A DNA stretch of 64,000 nucleotides. Origin: Xanthomonas campestris pv. badrii. GTDB taxonomy: Bacteria; Pseudomonadota; Gammaproteobacteria; Xanthomonadales; Xanthomonadaceae. Positions 26,688 to 35,463 of the stretch are shown here, in pieces. Each line of letters begins with the position of its first letter. The first letter of the stretch is position 1. Both the position numbers and the translations under genes were made by a program. Under the pieces are notes generated by a model. The model saw only the letters and a list, made by a program, of their open reading frames with translations. It searched no databases and was not told where the DNA came from. Location: the NCBI RefSeq assembly GCF_012848175.1, contig NZ_CP051651.1:2232001-2296000 (forward strand), given 5' to 3'.

Positions 26688-28805
26688 TTACCCTGCGGCG
26701 ATCAGCTTGACCATATCCACCGGGCTCAACGGGCGGCTGAACCAGTAGCCCTGGCCCAGATCGCAGCCACGCTCGCGCAGCAGATTGAACTGCGCCTCCT
26801 GCTCGATGCCCTCGGCCACCACCGTGATGCCCAGCGAATGCGCCATGTTGATGATGGCCGTGGTCAGCGCCAGATCGTCGGGGTCGCGCTGCAGGTCGGC
26901 GATGAAGCTCTTGTCGATCTTGACCCCGTCCACCGGCACCTGGCGCAGATGGCTCAGGCCCGAGAAGCCGGTGCCGAAGTCGTCCAGCCACACCTTCACC
27001 CCGGTGCGGTGCAGCTGGTCGAGCAGGCTGGCCGCCATCATCTCGTCGCCGATCACCGCCGTTTCGGTCAGTTCCAGGTGCAGGCGCGCGGCCGGCAGCC
27101 CGGATTCGGCCAGGCATTCGGCCACGGTGTCGATCAACGCCCCGCTGCGGAGCTGGCGTGGCGAGACGTTGACCGAAACGAACAACCCCTCGCCCAGCAT
27201 CGGCCATTGCGCCGCTTCCAGGCAGGCCGCGCGCAGCACCTTGGGGCCGATCACCTCGATCAGCCCGCTCTGCTCGGCGATGTCGATGAAGGTGGATGGC
27301 GCGATCGTGCCCAGCGCCGGGTGTTGCCAGCGCAGCAACACTTCCACGCCCACCAGCACACGGTCGCTGGTGCGGTAGATCGGCTGGTACACCAGCCGCA
27401 GTTCGTCGCGCTCCCAGGCGCCGCGCAACTCATGTTCCATATGCACGCGGCGCTCCACCGCATGATCGGCGGCGCGACTGTAGAACCGGTGGCAGTTCTT
27501 GCCCGCCACCTTGGCCTGGTACATCGCGATGTCGCCGTTCTTCAGCAGCGCGGTGGCGTCGTTGGCATCGTCGGGGAACAAGGTGATGCCGATCGAGGTT
27601 CCCAGGAACACCTCGCGCCCCTGTACGTTCAACGGCCGGCTGAGTTCGTGCACCAGGCGTTCGGCCAGCTGCGCGGCCAGCAGGGCGACGTCGCCGCTTT
27701 GCAGCAGGATCACGAACTCGTCGCCACCGAAGCGCGCCAGGATCGCGTCTTCCCCACCCAGCGCAGAGACCGCGCGGCTGATGCGGCTGGCGAACTGCAG
27801 CAAGGCCTCGTCGCCGGCTTCGTGACCGAGGGTGTCGTTGACCCGCTTGAAGTCGTCGATATCGGCGAACAGCAATGCCAGCTTGCTGTCGCTGCTGCGC
27901 GCGGTGTTGAGCAGGTAATCCAGCCCTTCGCGGAAGCCCAGCCGGTTGGTCAGCCCGGTCAGCGCATCGGTGTAGGCCATGTGGCGCACTTCGCGGTCGT
28001 GCCGGGCGATGCTCTCGCTCATGCGGCCGAAGGCGGAGATCAGTTCGCCGATCTCGTCATTGCGCGGGTGCGGCGGCAACTGCACCGCATAGTCGCCACG
28101 CTCGATCTGCCGCGCCGCCGCCGCCAGCAGGCGCACCGGCGCCACCAGCGTGCGTTGCACGTAGATCGCCAGCAATACCCCCAGCCCGACCAGCGCCGCC
28201 AGCAGCACCAGCAGCCAGCCCAGGTCGCGCTTGCCGATCGCATCGAGGTTTTCGACCAGTGTCACATTGGCGCCGGACTCGATCTTGCGCACGCGCTCGC
28301 GCGACATGCCCACGCGCACGCCGCCGATGCGCTGGTCGCCGATCTTGATCGGCACCGTCACGTCCAGCACCTCCGGCGAGGATTGCAGCAGCATGGTCTG
28401 CGCCGCGGCCGCCTTGGCCGCCAGCGGGTCGTTCATCGGCTGGCCGTAGCGCTGCAGGTTGGGCGTACCGTCATGTACCAGCCGCCCATGCCGATCGAAC
28501 ACCAGCACGTAGCTCACCACCTGCTGGCGCGAGGCATTGCGCACCAGCGCGCCCACCGCGCGCAGGTCCGAGTAATACAGCGGATTGGCCAGGCCGGAAG
28601 CCAGTTCGGTGGCCAGCGTCTCGCCGCGGGTGCGCAGGCTGCGGTCGAACAGCTCGTGCAGGATCTGCGCGCTCAAGCCGCGCACTTCGCGCTGCATGGC
28701 GCTCTGGCGCTGCAGCAGCGAGGCCAGGATCGCGCCGACCAGCAGCAGGGTCAGCGCCATGACCAACAGGAAACGTGCCTGCAACCCGAAGCGCACCTGA
28801 CTCAT
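26688..28805 (-). CDS. Membrane GGDEF-EAL protein (c-di-GMP enzyme)
   Basis: 705 residues. Order: membrane helix 12-32, periplasmic sensor ~33-195, helix ~196-214, HAMP ~215-268, GGDEF domain ~275-440 and EAL domain ~455-700. GGDEF is intact at 360-364 and the upstream RxxD inhibitory site is absent. The EAL domain reads EVL at 488-490, with LTETAVIGD, DDFGTGFSGL and KIDKSFI all present, so both synthesis and hydrolysis of c-di-GMP are possible. The start overlaps the end of the PhnD-like gene (ATGA). The two are almost certainly co-translated, and the binding protein may deliver a signal to the periplasmic domain. Confidence 0.92.
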   Translation of the reverse strand: MSQVRFGLQARFLLVMALTLLLVGAILASLLQRQSAMQREVRGLSAQILHELFDRSLRTRGETLATELASGLANPLYYSDLRAVGALVRNASRQQVVSYVLVFDRHGRLVHDGTPNLQRYGQPMNDPLAAKAAAAQTMLLQSSPEVLDVTVPIKIGDQRIGGVRVGMSRERVRKIESGANVTLVENLDAIGKRDLGWLLVLLAALVGLGVLLAIYVQRTLVAPVRLLAAAARQIERGDYAVQLPPHPRNDEIGELISAFGRMSESIARHDREVRHMAYTDALTGLTNRLGFREGLDYLLNTARSSDSKLALLFADIDDFKRVNDTLGHEAGDEALLQFASRISRAVSALGGEDAILARFGGDEFVILLQSGDVALLAAQLAERLVHELSRPLNVQGREVFLGTSIGITLFPDDANDATALLKNGDIAMYQAKVAGKNCHRFYSRAADHAVERRVHMEHELRGAWERDELRLVYQPIYRTSDRVLVGVEVLLRWQHPALGTIAPSTFIDIAEQSGLIEVIGPKVLRAACLEAAQWPMLGEGLFVSVNVSPRQLRSGALIDTVAECLAESGLPAARLHLELTETAVIGDEMMAASLLDQLHRTGVKVWLDDFGTGFSGLSHLRQVPVDGVKIDKSFIADLQRDPDDLALTTAIINMAHSLGITVVAEGIEQEAQFNLLRERGCDLGQGYWFSRPLSPVDMVKLIAAG

Positions 28806-29731
28806 TGCATTTCATCCTGGACCTGCTGCAAGCCGGCGCTCAATGCATCCAGGCGCCTGCGGCTCCCCGCGTCCACAGGATGAAACGCAGAGGTGCCGAA
28901 GAAACGCTTCAATGCCGGGCCGGCCTTCGGATCGGAGGCAGCCTGTAATAGCACGGTGCGCAGGCGGCGTTCCACCGCCGGGTCCAGTCCCGTGCGCACC
29001 ATCTCCACCGCACGCGGCATCGGCGCACTGCGGTGCACGATGCGGAAATCGCGCTTGAACGCTGGCGGCAGATGCCGCTCGTCGTCCCAATCGAGATTGC
29101 TGAAGGCGCCGGCATCGATCAGGCGCTTGTGCACGAATGCGGCGATGTTCAATTTCGACCCGACCATCAGGTAACCGACCGCGCCCAGCACCTGGGTATC
29201 GTCCGGCGAGAGCAGCACGTCGCAGGCGATGCCATTGCGCATCAGCTCCAGCATCGGCACCAGGTAACCGCTGGTGGACGAGGCGTTGTGCAACGCCAGG
29301 GTATGCCCGCGCAGCTGCCCCAGCGACTGGATCGGGCTGTCGCGGCGCACGAAGAACACCGTATGGAAGTCGCGCACGCCGCCACGCTCGGTCATCAGCA
29401 ACGGGTGTGCGCTGCCGCGCTGCTCCAGCAACATGGCCGCACCGGTGGTTTCGCTGACCCAGTCGACCCGGCCGCGACGCAGGTAGCTGGACATCTGCCG
29501 CACATCCGGCGCCATCAGGATCTCGCCGCGGCGGATGCCCACCTCGCGCATGCGCGGCACCACGTAGTCCAGCAGCGGCTTGAGTTGATCGTAATGCGTT
29601 GCCGGATCATCGCTGATCCGCCCTAGCACCAATACCGAGGAAGGCGCTGCCGCAGCCGTCACGGCCAAGCCTGCCCCGGCGATCAGCCAGCAGGCAATCA
29701 GACACCATCGTAGACCGCGCAAAACGGACAC
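28802..29731 (-). CDS. PhnD/SsuA-type periplasmic binding protein
   Basis: 309 residues with a signal peptide (1 to ~28). It resembles phosphonate-binding PhnD proteins: SSVLVLGRISDDPATHYDQLKPLLDYV at the start, a middle region HTVFFVRRDSPIQSLGQLRGHTLALHNASSTSGYLVP (the typical ligand-loop block of the family) and a C-terminal helix region. No ABC permease or ATPase is nearby; instead it overlaps a membrane GGDEF-EAL gene by four bases, so it is more likely a sensor subunit than a transporter part. GTG 29731 is the start, with GGGGAG unusually close; TTG 29725 is an alternative. Confidence 0.85.
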   Translation of the reverse strand: MSVLRGLRWCLIACWLIAGAGLAVTAAAAPSSVLVLGRISDDPATHYDQLKPLLDYVVPRMREVGIRRGEILMAPDVRQMSSYLRRGRVDWVSETTGAAMLLEQRGSAHPLLMTERGGVRDFHTVFFVRRDSPIQSLGQLRGHTLALHNASSTSGYLVPMLELMRNGIACDVLLSPDDTQVLGAVGYLMVGSKLNIAAFVHKRLIDAGAFSNLDWDDERHLPPAFKRDFRIVHRSAPMPRAVEMVRTGLDPAVERRLRTVLLQAASDPKAGPALKRFFGTSAFHPVDAGSRRRLDALSAGLQQVQDEMQ

Positions 29732-29782
29732 TCCCCTAGAGCCGCGGACAGCCTAGCCGAATCTTTGAAGATGTGACAGACG

Positions 29783-30547
29783 TCAGTTTCCGGCCCGTTT
29801 GGCTAGCATCGCCATGCGCTGTGCATCGGACAGGATGCCGCGGATCAGGCGCACCTCCTGCTCGGTCATCTCGGCGCGCAGCAGCAGCCGGCGCAGCTTG
29901 CGCATCGCCGACTCCGGCGCGCGGCCCTTGTGGAAGTCGATCTCGTCCAGGGTGTCGCCCAACTGGCCGAACATGCCTTCCAGCTGCGCGTGACTGGCCG
30001 GCCCGTCACGCAGGCCGGTGGCCGCCGCAGGCGCCGGTTCGGCCTGGCCCGCGGCCAGCTGTGCCAGCCGCACTTCGTACGCCAGCACCTGCACGGCCGC
30101 GGCCAGGTTGAGCGAGCTGAACTGCGGGTCGGAGGGGATATGCACGGCCGCATGGCAGAGCTGCAATTCGTCGTTGGTCAGGCCAGTGCGCTCGCGGCCG
30201 AACACGAACGCCACCTCGGCCGGCTCAGCGGCCTTGGCCAGGGCGCGCTGCGCGCCCTGGTCCGGCAGCAACTCCTCCAGGGCCACCCGGCGCGCGCGCG
30301 CCGTGCAGCCGATCACCAGGGTGCAGTCGGCCACCGCTTCGCCCAGGGTCTCGAATACCGGCGCATCGCCAAGCACATCTTCAGCGCCGGCCGAGCGCCG
30401 GTAGGCGTCCTCATCGAGCGCCCGTTCCGGCGCCACCAGCACCAACCGCGAGATGCCCATCGTCTTCATCGCACGCGCGGCGGCGCCGATGTTGCCTGGA
30501 TGCTGGGTACCGACAAGGACGAAACGGATGCGCTGGGTGACAGACAT
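29783..30547 (-). CDS. trmJ: tRNA (cytidine/uridine-2'-O-)-methyltransferase TrmJ
   Basis: SPOUT-class enzyme that 2'-O-methylates position 32 of several tRNAs. It has 254 residues. The knot motifs are clear: FVLVGTQHPGNIGAAARAMKTMG, FGRERTGLTNDEL and SSLNLAAAVQVLAYE. It is divergent from suhB, as in many gammaproteobacteria, and is the first gene of a minus-strand run that continues into the PhnD/GGDEF-EAL pair after 51 bp. Confidence 0.93.
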   Translation of the reverse strand: MSVTQRIRFVLVGTQHPGNIGAAARAMKTMGISRLVLVAPERALDEDAYRRSAGAEDVLGDAPVFETLGEAVADCTLVIGCTARARRVALEELLPDQGAQRALAKAAEPAEVAFVFGRERTGLTNDELQLCHAAVHIPSDPQFSSLNLAAAVQVLAYEVRLAQLAAGQAEPAPAAATGLRDGPASHAQLEGMFGQLGDTLDEIDFHKGRAPESAMRKLRRLLLRAEMTEQEVRLIRGILSDAQRMAMLAKRAGN

Positions 30548-30663
30548 GAACGGAGATGGGGGAGCGATTCGGTCGTAGATGGTAAACTGCGCGGCCGGCT
30601 TTGGCGCCGGAACGCTCTTTTACCTTCGTCATTGTCCATTCTGCCTTCACGGGAGCTTTCACC

Positions 30664-31497
30664 ATGCAGAAACCCGCCGTCACCGTCATGGTCAAAGCCG
30701 CCCGCCTCGCCGGCAATGTGCTGTTGCGCGGTATCAACAAGCTCGATGCGCTCAATGTGGTGCAGAAGGGCCGCATGGACTACGCCAGCGAAGTCGATGC
30801 CGATGCCGAGAAGGTCATCATCAAGGAACTCAAGCGCGGCTACCCCGAGTACGCCGTGTTCGGCGAAGAAGGCGGCGTACAAGGTGGCAAGAGTGGGCGC
30901 TACACCTGGGTCATCGACCCGCTCGACGGCACCAGCAACTATCTGCGTGGCTTTCCGCATTACTGCGTGTCGATCGCGCTGGTGGAAAACGGCGAACCCA
31001 CCGATGCGGTGATCTTCGACCCGCTGCGCAACGAGCTGTTTACCGCCAGCCGCGGTGCCGGCGCGGTGCTCAACGACCGCCGCATCCGCATTGCCGAGCG
31101 CAAGGACCTGGAAGGCGCGATGGTCCACACAGGCTTCCCGCCGCGCGAACGCGCGCGCGCCAGCGCCCAGCTCAAGTGCGTGGACGCGCTGCTGGTGCAG
31201 GCCGAAGACGTGCGCCGTACCGGCTCGGCGGCCCTGGACCTGGCCTACGTGGCCTGCGGCCGTGCCGATGCCTACTTCGAAGCCGGCGTCAAGGCCTGGG
31301 ACATTGCGGCCGGCGTGCTGCTGGTGCGCGAAGCCGGTGGCCGTGTCTGCGACTACAAGGGCGCCACCCCGCCGCGCATGGACAACATGGGCCCGGAAAC
31401 CCAGCAGATCGTGGCCGGCAACATCAAGATCAGCGATGCGCTGCAGAAGGTCATCGTCAATACCGGCTACGCCCGCGAGTTCGACGCCAAGTTCTGA
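30664..31497 (+). CDS. suhB: Inositol-1-monophosphatase SuhB
   Basis: 277 residues. IMPase metal-binding motifs: Glu69 (GEEGG), D85-P-L-D88-G-T and AWDIAAG near the C-terminus. The enzyme hydrolyses inositol 1-phosphate; in E. coli SuhB is also an antitermination factor for rRNA operons, and that second role cannot be judged here. ATG 30664 is the family start ([17 protein letters not shown]). TAAACT about 75 bases upstream is a possible -10. It faces the SOD gene across a terminator. Confidence 0.94.
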   Translation: MQKPAVTVMVKAARLAGNVLLRGINKLDALNVVQKGRMDYASEVDADAEKVIIKELKRGYPEYAVFGEEGGVQGGKSGRYTWVIDPLDGTSNYLRGFPHYCVSIALVENGEPTDAVIFDPLRNELFTASRGAGAVLNDRRIRIAERKDLEGAMVHTGFPPRERARASAQLKCVDALLVQAEDVRRTGSAALDLAYVACGRADAYFEAGVKAWDIAAGVLLVREAGGRVCDYKGATPPRMDNMGPETQQIVAGNIKISDALQKVIVNTGYAREFDAKF

Positions 31498-31600
31498 TTG
31501 CCTGCAGGCAGGCGCAGGACGCCACCCAGGCGCGAGCACGCCTTACCGGTAAAGCTCCATCGCGCCCAGGCGCGCTCCTCTACGAAAGCAGTAAACAAAG

Positions 31601-31624
31601 AAGGCCGGGAGAAATCCCGGCCTT
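31601..31624 (-). terminator. Terminator between suhB and sodA
   Basis: Perfect 10-bp stem AAGGCCGGGA/TCCCGGCCTT with a 4-base GAAA loop. The T-rich side (CTTTGTTT) lies on the minus strand, so it mainly serves sodA; it could work for both. Confidence 0.75.
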
Positions 31625-31650
31625 CTGGCGTTACAGCGTCAGCGCACGAC

Positions 31651-32262
31651 TCACGCAATCGCAGCGTGGTAGCGGCGCTCGACTTCGTCCCAGTTGACTG
31701 CGTTGTAGAACGCGCCGATGTATTCCGGACGGCGGTTCTGGTACTTCAGGTAGTACGCGTGTTCCCACACGTCCAGACCCAGGATCGGGGTATTGCCTTC
31801 GAACAGCGGGCTGTCCTGGTTGGCGGTGCTTTCCACCACCAGCTTCTTGTCAGCCGTCACGCTCAACCACGCCCAGCCGGAGCCGAAGCGGCTGACGGCA
31901 GCCTTGGTGAACGCTTCCTTGAACTTCTCGAAACCGCCCAGGTCCTTGTCGATCGCCTTGGCGACCTCGCCCTTGGGCTCGCCGCCGCCGTTGGGCGCCA
32001 GCACGGTCCAGAACAGCGAATGGTTGGCGTGGCCACCACCGTTGTTGCGCACCGGGCCCTGCAGGTTTTCCGGCAGGCTCTTCAGCTTGGACACCAGCTC
32101 GTCGATCGGCAGGTCCGCGTACTCGGTCCCTTCCAGCGCCGCGTTGACGTTGTTGATATAGGTCTGGTGATGCTTGGTGTGATGGATTTCCATCGTCTGC
32201 GCATCGATGTTCGGTTCCAGCGCGTCGTAAGCGTAAGGCAACTGCGGAAGGGTATAAGCCAT
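31651..32262 (-). CDS. sodA: Superoxide dismutase, Mn type
   Basis: 203 residues. Metal ligands His27, His81, Asp164 and His168 are all present ([27 protein letters not shown]). GGGHANHS rather than the Fe-type AQxWNHTF block points to manganese. No signal peptide, so it is cytosolic. It detoxifies superoxide, which a plant pathogen meets during host defence. Gene stands alone with its own terminator; in X. campestris the equivalent is often called sodM. Confidence 0.95.
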   Translation of the reverse strand: MAYTLPQLPYAYDALEPNIDAQTMEIHHTKHHQTYINNVNAALEGTEYADLPIDELVSKLKSLPENLQGPVRNNGGGHANHSLFWTVLAPNGGGEPKGEVAKAIDKDLGGFEKFKEAFTKAAVSRFGSGWAWLSVTADKKLVVESTANQDSPLFEGNTPILGLDVWEHAYYLKYQNRRPEYIGAFYNAVNWDEVERRYHAAIA

Positions 32263-32521
32263 GAGGGTCTCCTGGACTTGCCGCCCGGCGAAGACCGGGC
32301 GTTGCGGGGTAGATGGTAAGGACGGCAGCGGCGCTTACCAAGGGTGCAGGCAGGGAAACTTCATCCCGTCGCGTGCCGCGCTGTCTTGGCTGCACACCTT
32401 GCACCATGCCCCGGTTACTTGCGCGTGAACCGGACCGGCGCGGCGATGCATTCAAAGTAGACACAGTCGCGCGACGGCATACTTGCTCTGCCGCACATAT
32501 CGTCGCCTCCGGATCGTGTCC

Positions 32522-32962
32522 ATGCGCAAGCCCGCTTTGCTGATCGTCGCCATCGTGCTGCTCGTGGCCGGATTGTGGGGCATGCGTACGCTGCAGACGC
32601 CCAAGCCGCAGTTCGCCCCCTCACTCAATGCACCGATCGCCGCGCCGGTAGCTGCGCGGCAGGTGCCGCGCCTGCCGGCGTTTCTGCCGATCGAAGCGAT
32701 GGCCACCATCGTGCTGATCCAGCGCGGCGGTCCATTCCCGTATCCACAGGACGGCAGCGTGTTCGGCAATCGCGAACATCGCCTGCCCGAACGCCCACGC
32801 GGCTATTACCGCGAATACACGGTGGACACCCCGGGCAGCGCTGACCGCGGCGCGCGCCGTATCGTCACCGGCGGCACGCCACCGCAGACCTGGTACTACA
32901 GCGACGACCACTACCAGAGCTTCAAACCCTTCCAGGGCCCGACCCCGGAGCAGGCCCCATGA
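32522..32962 (+). CDS. Exported barnase/RNase T1-type ribonuclease
   Basis: 146 residues: a hydrophobic N-terminal helix (5-21, LLIVAIVLLVAGLWGM) as signal or anchor, a Pro-rich linker, then a microbial RNase domain. Likely catalytic residues by position are Glu98 (YYREYTV), Arg112/113 (RGARRIV) and His130 (SDDHYQSF), the Glu-Arg-His order of barnase. GNREHRLP is also typical. It should cleave RNA 3' of guanosine. The gene overlaps the barstar gene by four bases (ATGA), exactly as expected for a toxic enzyme and its inhibitor. The 258-bp gap upstream shows nothing recognisable. Confidence 0.9.
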   Translation: MRKPALLIVAIVLLVAGLWGMRTLQTPKPQFAPSLNAPIAAPVAARQVPRLPAFLPIEAMATIVLIQRGGPFPYPQDGSVFGNREHRLPERPRGYYREYTVDTPGSADRGARRIVTGGTPPQTWYYSDDHYQSFKPFQGPTPEQAP

Positions 32963-33384
32963 GCGCTGGCGACTTCGCACTGGACCTGTCCGACCCGCAG
33001 CAATCGGGCGTGTACCAGGCCGAGACCGACGACCTGGACACCATGGCAGCGCTGGCCCGCGATGCCGGCCTGCGCATCCTGCGCGTGGATCTAGCCACCT
33101 GCAGCGACAAGCGCATGCTGCTGATGCGGCTGGCCACCCAGCTGGATTTTCCGCTCAGCTTCGGCCGCAACTGGGATGCGCTCAGCGATGGGCTGCGCGA
33201 TCTGGCCTGGTTGCAGGCGCCGCGGGGCTATGCCCTGTTGATCGACGGCGCCAATGCCCTGGCACAGGCCGCACCGGCCGACCGCGACACCTTGCTGGAT
33301 ATCCTCGACGAAGCGGCCAGCAGCTGGGCCGCGCGTGGGCGTACTTTTGCGGCGTTCGTGGCGCCAGCCAGCGCCTGCGCGTAG
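32959..33384 (+). CDS. Barstar-family ribonuclease inhibitor
   Basis: 141 residues, a little longer than B. amyloliquefaciens barstar (90). The barstar core is recognisable: RVDLATCSDKRMLLMRLATQL, then FPLSFGRNWDALSDGLRDLAWL, the segment that plugs the RNase active site, and YALLIDGANAL. No signal peptide, so it protects the cytosol while the RNase is exported. Start overlaps the RNase stop. The first ~25 residues have no counterpart in barstar. Confidence 0.9.
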   Translation: MSAGDFALDLSDPQQSGVYQAETDDLDTMAALARDAGLRILRVDLATCSDKRMLLMRLATQLDFPLSFGRNWDALSDGLRDLAWLQAPRGYALLIDGANALAQAAPADRDTLLDILDEAASSWAARGRTFAAFVAPASACA

Positions 33385-33469
33385 TCGGCCTGCGCGCGTG
33401 ATGCGCGCCGCGCAGGCTTCGTTTGCATGGCAGCCGGTGGATCTGCACACCGGCTTGCCGATCAACCCA

Positions 33470-35362
33470 TCAACTATCCAGCTCGCTCCAGCGCGCGTAG
33501 GCCGCATCCAGCTGCGCCTGCGCATCGCTCAGTGCCGCGGTATGCGCCGCCATGGCCGCGGTGTCGCGCTGGTAGAAGCCCGGGTCGTTCATCGCCTCGG
33601 TCAGTGCAGCCACCTGCTGTTCCAGCGTCTCGATCAGGCCGGGCAACTGCTCCAGCTCGCGCGCGTCCTTGTAGCTCAACTTGCGCTTGGGCGCGGCCTC
33701 CACTGGCGCCGCAGCGGCCACTGGTGCAGTCGCCACCGCGGTGGCCGAGGCCTTGGCCACCGCCATCGCGCTGGTCGCCGGGCTGCGCCGCTGGCGCAGC
33801 GAATCGCTGTAGCCGCCGACGTAATCGCCGATCAGGCCATCGCCTTCCATCACCAACGTGGAGGTCACCACGTTGTCGAGGAAGTCGCGGTCATGGCTGA
33901 CCAGCAGCAGCGTGCCACTGTATTCGCCGAGCAATTCTTCCAGCAATTCCAGGGTTTCCACGTCCAGATCGTTGGTCGGTTCGTCCATCACCAGCAGGTT
34001 GGACGGCTGCGCGAACAGCCGTGCCAACAGCAACCGGTTGCGCTCGCCGCCGGACAGGCGGGTGATCGGTGCGCGCGCGCGCTCGGGAGTGAACAAAAAG
34101 TCCTGCAGATACGCATGCACATGTTTGCGCTTGCCGTTGATCTCCAGGAAATCACGGCCCTCGGCCACGTTCTCGATCGCGCTCCAGTCTTCGCGCAGGG
34201 TCGAGCGGTACTGATCGAAGTAGGCAATCTGCAGGTTGGTGCCGATGCGGATTTCGCCCTGCTGCGGCTGCAAGTCGCCCAGCAACAGCTTGAGCAAGGT
34301 GGTCTTGCCGCTGCCGTTCGGGCCGATCAGGCCGATGCGGTCGCCGCGCTGGATGATGGTGGAAAAATCCTTGACCATCGTGCGCGCACCGAACGCGAAG
34401 CCGACCTGCCTGGCCTCGATCACCTTCTTGCCGGATGACTCGCCCTGCGAGACTTCCATGCGCACATTGCCGGTGAGCTCGCGCCGCTGCACGCGCTCGT
34501 TGCGCATCGATTCCAGGCGCCGCACGCGGCCTTCGTCGCGGGTGCGCCGCGCCTTGATGCCCTGACGGATCCAGACTTCTTCCTGCGCCAGCAACTTGTC
34601 GAAGCGCGCATTCTCCTGCGCCTGCGCATTGAGCCGCTCTTCGCGGCGGCGCTCGTAATTGGCCCAGTCGCCCGGCCAGCTGGTGACCTGGCCACGATCG
34701 ATCTCGACGATGCGGGTGGCCAGCGCACGCAGGAAGCGGCGGTCATGGGTGACGAACAGCACGCTGCCGTTCCAGCCCTTCAGGAAGGTCTCGAGCCAGT
34801 CGATGGCTTCGATGTCCAGGTGGTTGGTCGGCTCGTCCAGCAGCAGCACGTCCGGTGACGACACCAGCGAACGCGCCAGCAGCACGCGCCGCTTCATGCC
34901 GCCGGACAGCCGCGCGAACTCGGCATCGCCATCCAGTTCCAGCTTGGTCAGCGTCTCGCTGACCCGCTGATCCAGCGCCCAGCCGTCGGCCGCGTCGATC
35001 TTGGCCTGCACCTTGCCGAACGCCTCGGCGTCGAACACCTCGGCATGGCTGAGCTGGTGGAACTCGGCCAACCAGTGACCCAACTCGCCCAGGCCATCGG
35101 CCACCACGTCGAATACGCTGCCGCCGGTGCCCTGCGGCACCTCCTGCTCCAACCGCGCGATGCGCACACCCTGCTGCACGCGTACTTCGCCATCGTCGGG
35201 CCTGAGCTCGCCGGCGATCAATTTCATCAAGGTCGATTTGCCGGCGCCGTTACGCCCGATCAGGGCGATACGCTCGCCCGGCTCGATCGTGAGGTCGGTT
35301 TTTTCCAGCAACAACGGGCCGCCGACGCTGTAGTCGACGCTTTGCAGAGTGATTAAAGGCAT
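33470..35362 (-). CDS. uup: ABC-F family ATPase Uup
   Basis: 630-residue cytosolic protein with two ABC ATPase domains and no membrane part. Walker A: GRNGAGKST and GPNGSGKTT; signatures LSGGMKRR and LSGGERNR; Walker B LLLDEPTNHLD and LVMDEPTNDLD. After the second domain come an Ala-rich linker (VAKASATAVATAPVAAAAP) and a C-terminal coiled coil (KLSYKDARELEQLPGLIETLE) that binds DNA in E. coli Uup. Uup affects precise excision of transposons and ribosome function. It stands alone, divergent from dbpA across a heptad-repeat palindrome. Confidence 0.93.
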   Translation of the reverse strand: MPLITLQSVDYSVGGPLLLEKTDLTIEPGERIALIGRNGAGKSTLMKLIAGELRPDDGEVRVQQGVRIARLEQEVPQGTGGSVFDVVADGLGELGHWLAEFHQLSHAEVFDAEAFGKVQAKIDAADGWALDQRVSETLTKLELDGDAEFARLSGGMKRRVLLARSLVSSPDVLLLDEPTNHLDIEAIDWLETFLKGWNGSVLFVTHDRRFLRALATRIVEIDRGQVTSWPGDWANYERRREERLNAQAQENARFDKLLAQEEVWIRQGIKARRTRDEGRVRRLESMRNERVQRRELTGNVRMEVSQGESSGKKVIEARQVGFAFGARTMVKDFSTIIQRGDRIGLIGPNGSGKTTLLKLLLGDLQPQQGEIRIGTNLQIAYFDQYRSTLREDWSAIENVAEGRDFLEINGKRKHVHAYLQDFLFTPERARAPITRLSGGERNRLLLARLFAQPSNLLVMDEPTNDLDVETLELLEELLGEYSGTLLLVSHDRDFLDNVVTSTLVMEGDGLIGDYVGGYSDSLRQRRSPATSAMAVAKASATAVATAPVAAAAPVEAAPKRKLSYKDARELEQLPGLIETLEQQVAALTEAMNDPGFYQRDTAAMAAHTAALSDAQAQLDAAYARWSELDS

Positions 35363-35375
35363 GGCGCGATTGTAC

Positions 35376-35450
35376 GGGAATCGGGAATGGTGAATCGGGA
35401 ATGGAAAAGCCTTCGCCGTTGCGATTCCCGATTCCCTACTCCCGATTCCC
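35376..35450. repeat. Facing GGGAATC / GATTCCC heptad blocks
   Basis: A direct block (GGGAATCGGGAATGG, GAATCGGGAATGG) is followed after about 20 bp by its inverse (GATTCCCGATTCCC, CTCCCGATTCCC). The whole forms a long stem between divergent uup and dbpA. The inverse block runs to within a few bases of the dbpA -10 box. Confidence 0.8.
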
Positions 35451-35452
35451 GC

Positions 35453-35458
35453 TAAAAT
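35453..35458 (+). promoter_or_regulatory. Candidate -10 box giving a leaderless dbpA mRNA
   Basis: TAAAAT ends 5 bases before the dbpA ATG, so transcription would begin at or next to the start codon. No Shine-Dalgarno is present and no clear -35 hexamer was seen in the repeat upstream. Confidence 0.4.
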
Positions 35459-35463
35459 GCGCC

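Noticed and set aside
25551..28883. Very long plus-strand open frame (>1,000 codons) across epmB and the GGDEF-EAL gene
   Set aside because: It is antisense to, or out of frame with, clearly conserved proteins and has a His/Gln/Arg-rich composition typical of reverse reading in GC-rich DNA.
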